64,000 nt of DNA, taken from assembly GCA_900548625.1 (NCBI GenBank), contig URLO01000006.1, positions 1 through 64,000 of the forward strand, read 5' to 3'. The notes under the pieces are model-generated. The model was not told where the DNA came from, searched no databases, and saw only the letters and a list, made by a program, of their open reading frames with translations. The stretch comes from an uncultured Eubacteriales bacterium (GTDB taxonomy: Bacteria > Bacillota > Clostridia > Oscillospirales > Oscillospiraceae). This document shows, in pieces, positions 34,981-42,654 of the stretch (position 1 is its first letter; the number at the start of each line of letters is the position of its first letter). A program made the translations under genes and the position numbers.

Positions 34981-36150
34981 TTATGCTTGCTTTCGGAAAA
35001 TCCGGAGGGCTTCCTCGCGGACGCAGAGTGTCTCCGTGTCCGACTCGGCAAACAGCCCGTAGAGCGCCGCGCAGCGGCACTCCAGCGCATAATACGCCGC
35101 GTCTGCAGGGCGCTCACCCGCATTTATAACGCAAATGGCGGCAGACTGCCGCATCCGGCGCAAAAGCGCCCTGCCGCGCTCGTCAAATGCCAGCACACGG
35201 ACATAGGTGCGCGGCCGCGCGAGGTCTGCCTGTGTGATGCCGAGGTAGCCGCACATCAGCATTCTTTGAAGCCGTGTCCGGGGATAGCGCTTCGATTTGG
35301 CGGCGCAGAGGATCTCCTCGACGGAGTGCTCCGTCTGCACGGCCCTCCGGAGCTTACTCCAAAGCCCCTCGGAGCCGAACGGGAGCTGTGCCCATTCTGC
35401 CTCCGGCATACCGCGCAGCCGTGCGAGCACGGCGCGCTCGCCGGATGTGAGCGTGTAGCGCGCCGCGCCGTCATAAATGGATGCGGCTGCCTCCGGGACG
35501 AGCTGCCGCCAGCTTTCGCCTCGCAGAAGCGATGCACGCACAGCGGTCGCGGACGGATTTTCCGCATCCGGCGTTTCATCGTGATATCCGCCCTCGCGGT
35601 GGACGGCAAGCGGGCGGATGCGGCTGCGGCGCTCGAAAAGCGCCTTGCAGTATTCGGCAGCCAATATGTCATTGGGGGAGGTGAGCAGCGCGCCGTCGCC
35701 GAGCGTTTCCACCAGCGCCCGCTGCCGCGCGGCAGGATAGCTCAGCCCGTCCGTGAGCGCCAGCCGAAGCGCCTGCGTAAATGCCGGGGCAGTCATGGTC
35801 TCCGCCGCGCGGACGAGCGCCGCGGCGTCGCCGGTCTCACTGCCGAAGCAAAGCGTGTCTACCGCGCCGAGCCGGTCGAAGATCTCCACTGCGCCGCGCG
35901 CAAAGCCCTCGGCGGAGGAGAGTGCGCACGTGACGGGAAGCTCGAGCACGAGGCTTGCACCGCATTCGACCGCCGCGCGGGCGCGAACGGTCTTATCAAA
36001 CAGCGCCGGTGCGCCGCGCTGGACGAAATTGCCGCTCATCAGGCAGACGACGGGCGTGTTGCCGCCGAGCAGCTCCCGCGCCATGCGGAGCTGCTTTTCG
36101 TGGCCCAGATGGAATGGATTGTATTCACAGACGATGCCGACAGCCGCCAT
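34981..36150 (-). CDS. tmcAL: tRNA(Met) cytidine acetate ligase (TmcAL)
   Basis: A 389-residue nucleotidyltransferase-fold protein. The N-terminal GIVCEYNPFHLGHEKQL holds the HxGH-type site that activates acetate with ATP. SGNFVQRG and SPNDILAAEY are further family motifs. TmcAL forms N4-acetylcytidine at the wobble base of elongator tRNA-Met. GGAGG precedes the ATG. It is divergent from ackA; the shared link to acetate may be chance. It converges on glgP across repeat copy B. Confidence 0.92.
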   Translation of the reverse strand: MAAVGIVCEYNPFHLGHEKQLRMARELLGGNTPVVCLMSGNFVQRGAPALFDKTVRARAAVECGASLVLELPVTCALSSAEGFARGAVEIFDRLGAVDTLCFGSETGDAAALVRAAETMTAPAFTQALRLALTDGLSYPAARQRALVETLGDGALLTSPNDILAAEYCKALFERRSRIRPLAVHREGGYHDETPDAENPSATAVRASLLRGESWRQLVPEAAASIYDGAARYTLTSGERAVLARLRGMPEAEWAQLPFGSEGLWSKLRRAVQTEHSVEEILCAAKSKRYPRTRLQRMLMCGYLGITQADLARPRTYVRVLAFDERGRALLRRMRQSAAICVINAGERPADAAYYALECRCAALYGLFAESDTETLCVREEALRIFRKQA

Positions 36151-36184
36151 GGCGCGCCTCCTTGGAAAATCTTGCGGAAAGCAC

Positions 36185-36213
36185 TTGTTTCCGTCGAGAA
36201 AGTATAGTATAGT
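36185..36213 (+). promoter_or_regulatory. Promoter of ackA
   Basis: TTGTTT (36185-36190), 17 bp, TATAGT (36208-36213). Confidence 0.65.
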
Positions 36214-36276
36214 AATAAACGCTGTGAATCATTTTAGCACGTTTGCTGAAAAAAAGAAATACAGGAGTGAATCACT

Positions 36277-37473
36277 ATGAACATTCTGGTTATCAACGCG
36301 GGCAGCTCCAGCCTTAAGTACCAGCTTATGGATCCGGACACCGGCAGCGTCACCGCCAAGGGCCTTTGCGAGCGCATCGGTCTGGACGGCCGCCTGACCC
36401 ACAAGGTCCCTGCGAGCGGCAAGAAGGTCGAAAAGGACATCCCGATGCCCACCCATAAGGAAGCCATCGAGGCTGTTATGGCCATTCTGGTCGATCCGGT
36501 CGACGGCGTCATCAAGTCCGTTGATGAGATCGACGCAGTCGGTCACCGCGTTCTGCACGGCGGCGACAAGTTCGTTGAGAGCTGCATCATCGACGAGGCC
36601 TGCAAGCAGGCCATCCGCGACTGCATCCCGCTCGGCCCGCTCCACAACCCCGCCAACCTCATGGGCATCGAGGCCTGTGAGAAGGCCATGCCGGGCAAGC
36701 CCCAGGTCGCCGTGTTCGATACCGCGTTCCATATGACCATGCCTCCGAAGGCATACCGCTATGCCATCCCCACCAAGTACTACACCGAGGATCATCTGCG
36801 CCGCTACGGCTTCCACGGCACCTCCCACCGCTTCGTCTCCAAGCGCTGCATCGAGCTGATGGGCGGCGTGGAGAACGCGCACCGTGTCATCGTCTGCCAC
36901 CTCGGCAACGGCTCGTCGCTCTCCGCCGTCAAGGACGGCAAGTGCCAGGATACCTCCATGGGCCTGTCCCCGCTGGCCGGCGTCCCGATGGGCACCCGTG
37001 CAGGCGACATCGACACCTGCGTTGCACAGTTCATCATGAACAAGTACAACATGTCCGCCGACGACTGCCTGACCATGCTCAACAAGAAATCCGGCGTTCT
37101 GGCGCTGTCCGACGGCGTTTCCTCCGATTTCCGTGATCTTGACAATGCTGCCGAAAAGGGCAACGAGGCCGCGCAGCTTGCGCTCGACAAGTTTGCATAC
37201 GAAGTCCGCAAGTACATCGGCGCTTACGCAGCCGCTCTGGGCGGCGTGGACTGCATCGTTTTCACCGCCGGTGTCGGCGAAAACTCCGGCTCCATGCGTG
37301 AGGCCATCTGTGACGGCCTGGAATACCTCGGCGTCAAGCTCGATGCGGAGAAGAACAAGGTTCGCGGCGAGGAAGTCGTGATCTCCACGCGCGACTCCAA
37401 GGTCACCGTCTGGGTCATCCCGACCAACGAGGAGCTCATGATCGCGCAGGATACCGCAGGCCTTGTGCGCTGA
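36277..37473 (+). CDS. ackA: Acetate kinase
   Basis: A 398-residue ASKHA-fold kinase that makes ATP and acetate from acetyl phosphate, a main energy step of fermenting anaerobes. NILVINAGSSSLKYQL at the start, FHGTSHRFVS, HLGNGSSLSA and FTAGVGENS near the C-terminus are diagnostic. AGGAGTGA precedes the ATG. No phosphotransacetylase gene is adjacent. The gene ends at a hairpin duplicated around repeat copy C. Its codons are strongly biased to C-ending forms, as expected of a highly expressed gene. Confidence 0.97.
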   Translation: MNILVINAGSSSLKYQLMDPDTGSVTAKGLCERIGLDGRLTHKVPASGKKVEKDIPMPTHKEAIEAVMAILVDPVDGVIKSVDEIDAVGHRVLHGGDKFVESCIIDEACKQAIRDCIPLGPLHNPANLMGIEACEKAMPGKPQVAVFDTAFHMTMPPKAYRYAIPTKYYTEDHLRRYGFHGTSHRFVSKRCIELMGGVENAHRVIVCHLGNGSSLSAVKDGKCQDTSMGLSPLAGVPMGTRAGDIDTCVAQFIMNKYNMSADDCLTMLNKKSGVLALSDGVSSDFRDLDNAAEKGNEAAQLALDKFAYEVRKYIGAYAAALGGVDCIVFTAGVGENSGSMREAICDGLEYLGVKLDAEKNKVRGEEVVISTRDSKVTVWVIPTNEELMIAQDTAGLVR

Positions 37474-37506
37474 GTGCAAAAATAGACAATACCATAGAGT
37501 TCGTTC

Positions 37507-37787
37507 AGGGCCGGCAATTCTGCCGGCCCTCAGACTGTCAAAAAACCTCGTAGAGTTTCGCCGCGCACGGCGAAATAAAAAGTGAATCAGTTTTGTCTGG
37601 CGGCGTGTACGTCAGACAAAACACAAAACACCCGGCAAGTGTGGAATTTGTGCGCAAGCAGCGCACAAATTATGCGCGCAGCCGGGCGCAGTCTTTTCAA
37701 ACGCGAACCCAGCCTCGCGGTTCGCGTTTGAGAGCTTGTCAAAAAGACTTTTTTGACAAGCTCAGGGCCGGCAATTCTGCCGGCCCT
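37507..37787. repeat. Dispersed 233-bp hairpin element, copy C, with duplicated terminator
   Basis: The core 37531-37763 (233 bp) lies between two identical hairpins AGGGCCGGCAATTCTGCCGG.. (37507-37530 and 37764-37787); only the right copy keeps the TTTT tail. Stems: TTTCGCCG/CGGCGAAA (37556-37575); GTTTTGTCTG/CAGACAAAAC (37590-37622); CCCGGC/GCCGGG (37631-37686) enclosing AATTTGTGCGC/GCGCACAAATT (37645-37671); CAAACGCGAACC/GGTTCGCGTTTG (about 37698-37730); GAGCTTGTCAAAAA/TTTTTTGACAAGCTC (37732-37763). The ends share an imperfect inverted TGTCAAAAA. Confidence 0.93.
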
Positions 37788-37796
37788 TTTGCATGG

Positions 37797-37856
37797 CGTA
37801 TTTGTAAACAGAGAACACGCCGCCCGACCTGCGTGTTCTGTTTGAGAGCGTCTCAT
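37797..37856. repeat. Possible relic or divergent stem of the hairpin element
   Basis: AAACAGAGAACACGC pairs with GCGTGTTCTGTTT and is followed by GAGAGCGTCTC. This matches the layout of the fourth stem of the element (AAACGCGAACC...GGTTCGCGTTTGAGAGC) with a different but still paired stem. It lies directly after copy C. Confidence 0.4.
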
Positions 37857-37879
37857 ACTTCCGTTTTTTCTCTCATATC

Positions 37880-37934
37880 CTTAAGGTGTATCCGAAAGCT
37901 GGCGAAGTGACCGGCAGCGAAGATACACCCTAAG
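37880..37934 (+). other. Leader hairpin upstream of spoIIID
   Basis: CTTAAGGTGTATC (37880-37892) pairs with GATACACCCTAAG (37922-37934) with one mismatch. The 29-nt loop carries CCGAAAGCTGGCGAAG-type purine-rich sequence. It ends 15 bp before the spoIIID ribosome binding site. No riboswitch class is recognised; it may be a protein-binding site or a structured leader. Confidence 0.55.
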
Positions 37935-37960
37935 TAGCATACACAGCTTGGAGGTGCCAC

Positions 37961-38236
37961 ATGAGAGAGGATTTGGAAGCCAGAGCCCAGAAGCTTGCTG
38001 TGTACATCATTGAAGGCCGCACGACCATCCGTGCCGCCGCCAAACACTTCGGGATCTCAAAATCCACGGTCCACAAGGATCTGTCCGAACGGCTGGAGCG
38101 ATATGACCGGCCGCTGTATTTGCAGGTCAAGGAAATTCTGGAGCAGAACAAGGCCGAGCGTCACATCCGCGGCGGTGACGCCACGCGCCGCAAGTATCAG
38201 AATGCCGCAGTATGCATTCCACCACAGAAAAACTGA
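37961..38236 (+). CDS. spoIIID: Sporulation transcriptional regulator SpoIIID
   Basis: A 91-residue DNA-binding protein with the SpoIIID helix-turn-helix (TTIRAAAKHFGISKSTVHKDL) and a basic C-terminal region (HIRGGDATRRKYQ). It switches gene expression in the mother cell during sporulation, so the organism is almost certainly a spore former. GGAGGTG precedes the ATG. It is monocistronic and ends at a perfect 13-bp-stem terminator. A CATACACA sequence at 37938-37945 resembles a sigma-E -10 element, but no convincing -35 is seen. Confidence 0.96.
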   Translation: MREDLEARAQKLAVYIIEGRTTIRAAAKHFGISKSTVHKDLSERLERYDRPLYLQVKEILEQNKAERHIRGGDATRRKYQNAAVCIPPQKN

Positions 38237-38253
38237 CGTCGCTCAGAGGGAAA

Positions 38254-38290
38254 CAGCGCACACAGACGCCTCTGTGTGCGCTGCGCTTTT
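38254..38290 (+). terminator. Terminator of spoIIID
   Basis: CAGCGCACACAGA (38254-38266) pairs perfectly with TCTGTGTGCGCTG (38271-38283), followed by CGCTTTTT. Confidence 0.88.
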
Positions 38291-38344
38291 TGTCTGAATT
38301 ACCTTCCAAATTATGCGTTTTGCAAAAAAACGGTGCGAAATAGG

Positions 38345-38373
38345 TTGATTCTTTCGTCAGAAAGGTATATACT
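38345..38373 (+). promoter_or_regulatory. Promoter of serC
   Basis: TTGATT (38345-38350), 17 bp, TATACT (38368-38373). Confidence 0.7.
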
Positions 38374-38432
38374 GAGCATAGACCCATTGGGCACAAATGC
38401 TATGAACAATGATTCAGGAGGCAAGCATTATT

Positions 38433-39521
38433 ATGAACTATGGACGTACCTTCAACTTCTCCGCAGGCCCGGCGATGATGCCGGAACCCGTCCTTGAGGA
38501 GATCCGTGATGAAATGATGAACTACCGCGGAAGCGGCATGTGCGTCATGGAAATGAGCCACCGCTCTCCCGTGTTCCAGAAGATCATCGACGATGCCGAG
38601 CAGGATCTTCGCGATCTGATGGGCATTCCCGACAACTATAAGGTCCTGTTTATTCAGGGCGGCGCAACGCTTCAGTTCTCCATGATCCCGATGAACCTGA
38701 TGAAGAACGGCAAGGCCGTCTATGTGGAGACCGGCGCATGGTCGAAGAAGGCCATTGCCGAGGCGAAGAAGGTCGGCGAGGTCATCGTTGCCGCATCCTC
38801 CAAGGATAAGAACTATACATACGTTCCCGACTGCTCCGATCTCGACATCCCCGAAGATACCGACTATGTCTATATCTGCGAGAACGAGACCATCCATGGC
38901 GTTACCTGGCAGAAGCTCCCCAACACCAAGGGACACATCCTTGTTTCCGACCAGTCCTCGATGTTCCTCTCCCAGCCCTGCAACGTTGCCGATTACGGCA
39001 TGATCTATGCGGGCGTGCAGAAGAACGTCGGCCCCGCCGGCATGGTCGTCTGCATCATCCGCGAGGATCTCATCCGCGACGATCTGAAGGATCTGCCCAT
39101 CTACCTCCAGTACAGCACCCATGCAGGCGCAGGCTCGATGTACAACACGCCGAACTGCTGGGCGATCTACTGCTGCGGCAAGGTCTTCAAGTACCTCAAG
39201 TCCATCGGCGGCCTCGAGGAAATGCACAAGCGCAATCTGGACAAGGCGAAGGTCTTCTATGACTTCCTCGATTCCTCCAAGATGTTCCGCGGCACGGTCG
39301 AGCCGGAGTTCCGCTCCCTCATGAACATCCCGTTCGTGACCGAGTCTGCTGAGCTCGATAAGGAAGTCGTTGCTGCCACCAAGGCAGCCGGCTACGACAA
39401 CCTCAAGGGTCACAAGTCTGTCGGCGGTCTGCGTGCGTCGATCTACAACGCCATGCCGAAGGAAGGCGTTGAGGCACTGGTCGAGTTCCTGAAGAACTTC
39501 GAAGCAAACTACGGTAAATAA
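38433..39521 (+). CDS. serC: Phosphoserine aminotransferase
   Basis: A 362-residue PLP enzyme converting 3-phosphohydroxypyruvate to phosphoserine. FNFSAGPAMMPEPVLEEI at the start and the PLP-lysine segment YAGVQKNVGPAG (about Lys197) are diagnostic. ATG at 38433 is used because AGGAGG lies between it and an upstream in-frame ATG. The serA gene follows after a MITE-like repeat. Its stop TAA is the first three bases of that repeat. Confidence 0.96.
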   Translation: MNYGRTFNFSAGPAMMPEPVLEEIRDEMMNYRGSGMCVMEMSHRSPVFQKIIDDAEQDLRDLMGIPDNYKVLFIQGGATLQFSMIPMNLMKNGKAVYVETGAWSKKAIAEAKKVGEVIVAASSKDKNYTYVPDCSDLDIPEDTDYVYICENETIHGVTWQKLPNTKGHILVSDQSSMFLSQPCNVADYGMIYAGVQKNVGPAGMVVCIIREDLIRDDLKDLPIYLQYSTHAGAGSMYNTPNCWAIYCCGKVFKYLKSIGGLEEMHKRNLDKAKVFYDFLDSSKMFRGTVEPEFRSLMNIPFVTESAELDKEVVAATKAAGYDNLKGHKSVGGLRASIYNAMPKEGVEALVEFLKNFEANYGK

Positions 39522-39680
39522 TACTAAAACCTGATTAAAATCTTCCATGCTTTCTGGCCTAAATTGCGCCAGAATGCGTTATCTTCCTTCCTGGGCAACC
39601 GCCCAGCTGCGTCATCTGCCTTTTCTGGCACAATTTATCCTCAGAAATCTTTTAAAGATTTCAAACAGGTTTTAGTATAA
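39519..39680. repeat. MITE-like inverted-repeat element between serC and serA
   Basis: The ends TAATACTAAAACCTG (39519-39533) and CAGGTTTTAGTATAA (39666-39680) are inverted repeats. Inside are AAATTGCGCCAGAA (39561-39574) and TTCTGGCACAATTT (39623-39636), an inverted pair with one mismatch. Also present are the stem CTGGGC/GCCCAG (39591-39606) and the palindrome AAATCTTTTAAAGATTT (39645-39661). There is no coding capacity. The same end sequence abuts the stop codon of the gene at 77-457. Confidence 0.8.
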
Positions 39681-39693
39681 AAACGGAACATTG

Positions 39694-39718
39694 CGGCGCG
39701 GAACCGCGTTCCGCGCCG
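39694..39718 (+). other. GC-rich hairpin in the serA leader
   Basis: CGGCGCGGAAC (39694-39704) pairs perfectly with GTTCCGCGCCG (39708-39718) around a 3-nt loop. There is no T-run, so it is not a usual terminator. It lies about 20 bp before the serA ribosome binding site. Confidence 0.6.
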
Positions 39719-39752
39719 TCACCTTCAAAAAATAAGACAAGGAGATTTTATC

Positions 39753-40664
39753 ATGCGTATTCTCGTTACCGACGGTATGGACAAGCAGGCAATGGCAAAG
39801 CTGCGCGAGGCGGGCCATGAGGTCGTCGAGCAGTTCTATGAGCCCGATCAGCTCGGCGCGGCTCTGCGCGAGTTTGACGTGGCTGTCGTCCGCTCCAAGA
39901 CCAAGGTTCGTGCCAACCACATCGACGAGGCCAAGGGCGGCAAGCTGAAGCTCATTATCCGCGGCGGTGTCGGCGTGGACAACATTGACGTCAAATATGC
40001 CGAGGCAAACGGCATCACCGTCAAGAATACTCCGAAGGCTTCCTCCCAGTCCGTTGCAGAGCTTGCAATGGGTCACATGTTCTCCTGCGCGCGCTATCTC
40101 TCCATCGCCGGTCACACCATGCGTGAGGGCAAGTGGGAAAAGAAGGCCTACGGCAAGGGCATCGAGCTTCAGGGCAAGACCCTCGGTATCGTCGGTTTCG
40201 GCCGCATCGGCCAGCATCTGGGCGTCATGGCCAAGGCCATCGGCATGGATGTCATCGCATTCGACATCTATCACATCCCCGGCATCGAGGAGCAGCTTGG
40301 CATCCCCTATGTTGAGATGGACGAGCTGCTGGCAAAGTCCGACTTCATCTCCGTCCACGCTCCCGCGGTCGACGGCGGCGCGCTCATCAATGCCGAGCGT
40401 ATCGAAAAGATGAAGGACGGCGTCTGCATCATCAACACCTCCCGCGGCACGAACGTTGACGAAGCTGCACTGCTGGCCGCTCTGGAATCCGGCAAGGTGC
40501 GCGCCGCCGGCCTCGACGTCTACGCGGACGAGCCTGCCTCCAATTCCGCGCTCTACAGCCACCCGATGGTCTCCTGCACGCCGCACATCGGCGCCGCCAC
40601 CGTCGAGGCGCAGAAGCGCATCGGCGCAGAGATCGTGGACATTATCACCAATTTTAAGGCGTAA
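39753..40664 (+). CDS. serA: D-3-phosphoglycerate dehydrogenase (short form)
   Basis: A 303-residue D-2-hydroxyacid dehydrogenase. The NAD site is LGIVGFGRIGQHLG (about residue 145). The catalytic Arg (SRGTNVDEAAL), Glu and His (TPHIGAAT) regions are present. It lacks the C-terminal ACT regulatory domain, so serine feedback through ACT is not expected. Next to serC it catalyses the first step of serine synthesis. ACAAGGAG precedes the ATG. Confidence 0.93.
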   Translation: MRILVTDGMDKQAMAKLREAGHEVVEQFYEPDQLGAALREFDVAVVRSKTKVRANHIDEAKGGKLKLIIRGGVGVDNIDVKYAEANGITVKNTPKASSQSVAELAMGHMFSCARYLSIAGHTMREGKWEKKAYGKGIELQGKTLGIVGFGRIGQHLGVMAKAIGMDVIAFDIYHIPGIEEQLGIPYVEMDELLAKSDFISVHAPAVDGGALINAERIEKMKDGVCIINTSRGTNVDEAALLAALESGKVRAAGLDVYADEPASNSALYSHPMVSCTPHIGAATVEAQKRIGAEIVDIITNFKA

Positions 40665-40693
40665 ACTTTGTAGACCTTACTGCGCGCACGCTG

Positions 40694-40722
40694 TTGAAAT
40701 TTCATGAAAACAGCGTTATGAT
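40694..40722 (+). promoter_or_regulatory. Promoter of gdhA
   Basis: TTGAAA (40694-40699), 17 bp, TATGAT (40717-40722). The A/T-rich leader before the AGGAGG site contains loose inverted repeats. Confidence 0.65.
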
Positions 40723-40782
40723 AATAGTACCAATCTGTGAAAATTGATAAAATTTACAGATCAATTTAGGAGGAAAAATATC

Positions 40783-42135
40783 ATGAATGCTTATGTAGCC
40801 AGTGTCATCGATTATGTGAAGAAGACGCACGCCAACGAGCCTGAATTCGTTCAGACCGTTGAGGAAGTCCTTTCTTCCGTTTCGCCGATCATGGATGCGC
40901 ATCCCGAATATGAGAAGGTCGACCTTCTGAAGAGAATGGTCGAGCCGGAGCGCATGTTCACGTTCCGCGTCTGCTGGATGGACGACGCTGGCAACTATCA
41001 TACCAACCGTGGCTGGCGCTGCCAGTTCAACGGCGCCATCGGCCCCTACAAGGGAGGCCTCCGCTTCCAGAAGAACGTCTATGAAGGCATCATCAAGTTC
41101 CTCGGCTTCGAGCAGACCTTCAAGAACTCCCTGACGGGCCTGCCCATGGGCGGCGCAAAGGGCGGCTCCGACTTCGATCCCGCCGGCAAGTCCGCTGACG
41201 AAGTCATGCGTTTCTGCCAGAGCTACATGACGGCTCTGTACCGCTACATCGGACCGGACATCGACGTTCCTGCCGGTGACATGGGCGTTGGCGGCCGTGA
41301 GATCGGCTACCTGTATGGCCAGTACCGCCGCCTGAAGGGCGTTTGGGAGAACGGCGTTCTGACCGGCAAGGGCATGAGCTACGGCGGCTCCCTGATCCGT
41401 CCGGAAGCGACCGGCTACGGCGCTGTCTACTATCTGCAGGAAGTCCTGAAGCACGAGAACGACACCATCGAGGGCAAGCGCCTCGCGATCTCCGGCTACG
41501 GCAACGTTGGCTGGGGCATCATGAAGAAGGCCGCTATGCTCGGCGCGAAGGTTACCTATTTCGCCGGCCCTGACGGCTATGTCCATGATCCGGACGGCGT
41601 TATCACCGACGAAAAGCTCAACTTCATCCTTGAGATGCGCGCAAAGGACCCGATGCACTGCAAGCCGTATGCTGATAAGTTCGGCTGCGAGTTCGTTCCG
41701 GGTGCAAAGTGCTGGGGCGTAAAGGACGTTGACGTCTACATGCCGGCTGCTACGCAGAACGACGTTAAGATGGAGTCTGCTGAGAAGATCGCTGCCTCCG
41801 GTGTCAAGTACTACATCGAGGTCGCCAACATGCCCACCACGAACGACGCTCTGAACTATCTGCGTGAGCAGAAGCACATGATCGTTGCCCCGTCCAAGGC
41901 TGTCAACGCGGGCGGTGTTGGCGTTTCCGGTCTCGAAATGAGCCAGAACTCCGAGCGTCTGAGCTGGAGCGCAGAGGAAGTCGATGCTCAGCTGCACAAG
42001 ATGATGGTCAACATCCATAAGGTCTCCGCAGAGGCTGCGGAGGAGTACGGCCTTGGCTACGATCTGGTCGCAGGCGCCAATATCGCCGGCTTCAAGAAGG
42101 TCGCACAGGCCATGTACGAGCAGGGCGTGTTCTAA
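40783..42135 (+). CDS. gdhA: Glutamate dehydrogenase (NADP-type, hexameric)
   Basis: A 450-residue enzyme interconverting 2-oxoglutarate plus ammonia and glutamate. QFNGAIGPYKGGLRF, PMGGAKGGSDFDP (catalytic lysine) and the NAD(P) loop SGYGNVGWGI are present. ATG at 40783 follows TAGGAGG. The length and the strong C-terminal SAEEVDAQLHKMMVNIH match the 450-residue bacterial class, usually NADP-dependent; cofactor preference is inferred. The gene is monocistronic and ends at a hairpin next to repeat copy D. Confidence 0.95.
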   Translation: MNAYVASVIDYVKKTHANEPEFVQTVEEVLSSVSPIMDAHPEYEKVDLLKRMVEPERMFTFRVCWMDDAGNYHTNRGWRCQFNGAIGPYKGGLRFQKNVYEGIIKFLGFEQTFKNSLTGLPMGGAKGGSDFDPAGKSADEVMRFCQSYMTALYRYIGPDIDVPAGDMGVGGREIGYLYGQYRRLKGVWENGVLTGKGMSYGGSLIRPEATGYGAVYYLQEVLKHENDTIEGKRLAISGYGNVGWGIMKKAAMLGAKVTYFAGPDGYVHDPDGVITDEKLNFILEMRAKDPMHCKPYADKFGCEFVPGAKCWGVKDVDVYMPAATQNDVKMESAEKIAASGVKYYIEVANMPTTNDALNYLREQKHMIVAPSKAVNAGGVGVSGLEMSQNSERLSWSAEEVDAQLHKMMVNIHKVSAEAAEEYGLGYDLVAGANIAGFKKVAQAMYEQGVF

Positions 42136-42194
42136 TAGAACGCCATCTCGCACAGCTTGGCGCTGCAACGGCAGTGCCGCCAGATAACAGAAAG

Positions 42195-42530
42195 AACTCC
42201 CACCGGGCTTGCCCGGTGGGAGTTGAGCTTGTCAAAAAGTCTTTTTGACAAGCTCTCAAACGCGAACCGCGCGGCTGGGTTCGCGTTTGAAAAGGCTGCA
42301 CCCGACTGCGCGCATAATTTGTGCGCACTTTGCGCACAAATTCCACACTTGCCGGGCGTAGTGTGTTTTGTCCGATGCCGCAGCGTTTAGAAAAAGTGCC
42401 GGCGGCACTTTTTTAGCGCAGGCCGAAGCGGCTATGCCGCGAGGGGGAACCACGTGGGGCGCATCGCCGTGCGCGGCGAAACTCTACGAGGTTTTTTACA
42501 GTCTGGGAGCCGGACGCGAAAGCGTCCGGC
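42195..42530. repeat. Dispersed hairpin element, copy D (281 bp, variant), unlike flanking terminators
   Basis: The core 42225-42505 runs GAGCTTGTC...ACAGTCTG in the orientation of copy A. The left flank is hairpin AACTCCCACCGGGC/GCCCGGTGGGAGTT (42195-42224). The right flank is a different hairpin, GCCGGACGC/GCGTCCGGC (42509-42530). The interior between about 42372 and 42465 is replaced by unrelated sequence with its own stem (AAAAAGTGCCGGCGGCACTTTTTT region). It fits recombination between two elements or an inserted segment. Confidence 0.85.
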
Positions 42531-42580
42531 TTCATGTCTGTAAGTTTACGAATTTTTCACGATTTTACTTGAAATTGGGC

Positions 42581-42609
42581 TTGACATGCGCGCTTCTTTG
42601 CGCTAGTAT
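42581..42609 (+). promoter_or_regulatory. Promoter of psuK-psuG
   Basis: TTGACA (42581-42586), 17 bp, TAGTAT (42604-42609). Confidence 0.75.
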
Positions 42610-42613
42610 GTCC

Positions 42614-42636
42614 TTTTCAAAAACAGTTTTTGAAAA
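42614..42636. promoter_or_regulatory. Operator-like palindrome at the psuK start site
   Basis: TTTTCAAAAA and TTTTTGAAAA flank CAG, a perfect 10-3-10 inverted repeat immediately after the -10 box. A repressor site is likely. No regulator gene is adjacent. Confidence 0.65.
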
Positions 42637-42654
42637 AACAAGGAGGCAGGATCC

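Noticed and set aside
37531..37763. Known riboswitch or tRNA-like RNA in the dispersed element
   Set aside because: The five-stem layout, the location downstream of genes and both orientations fit none of the riboswitch or tRNA patterns I know.
37938..37945. Sigma-E promoter for spoIIID
   Set aside because: A CATACACA -10-like sequence is present, but no -35 element at suitable spacing was found, so it is not listed as a feature.
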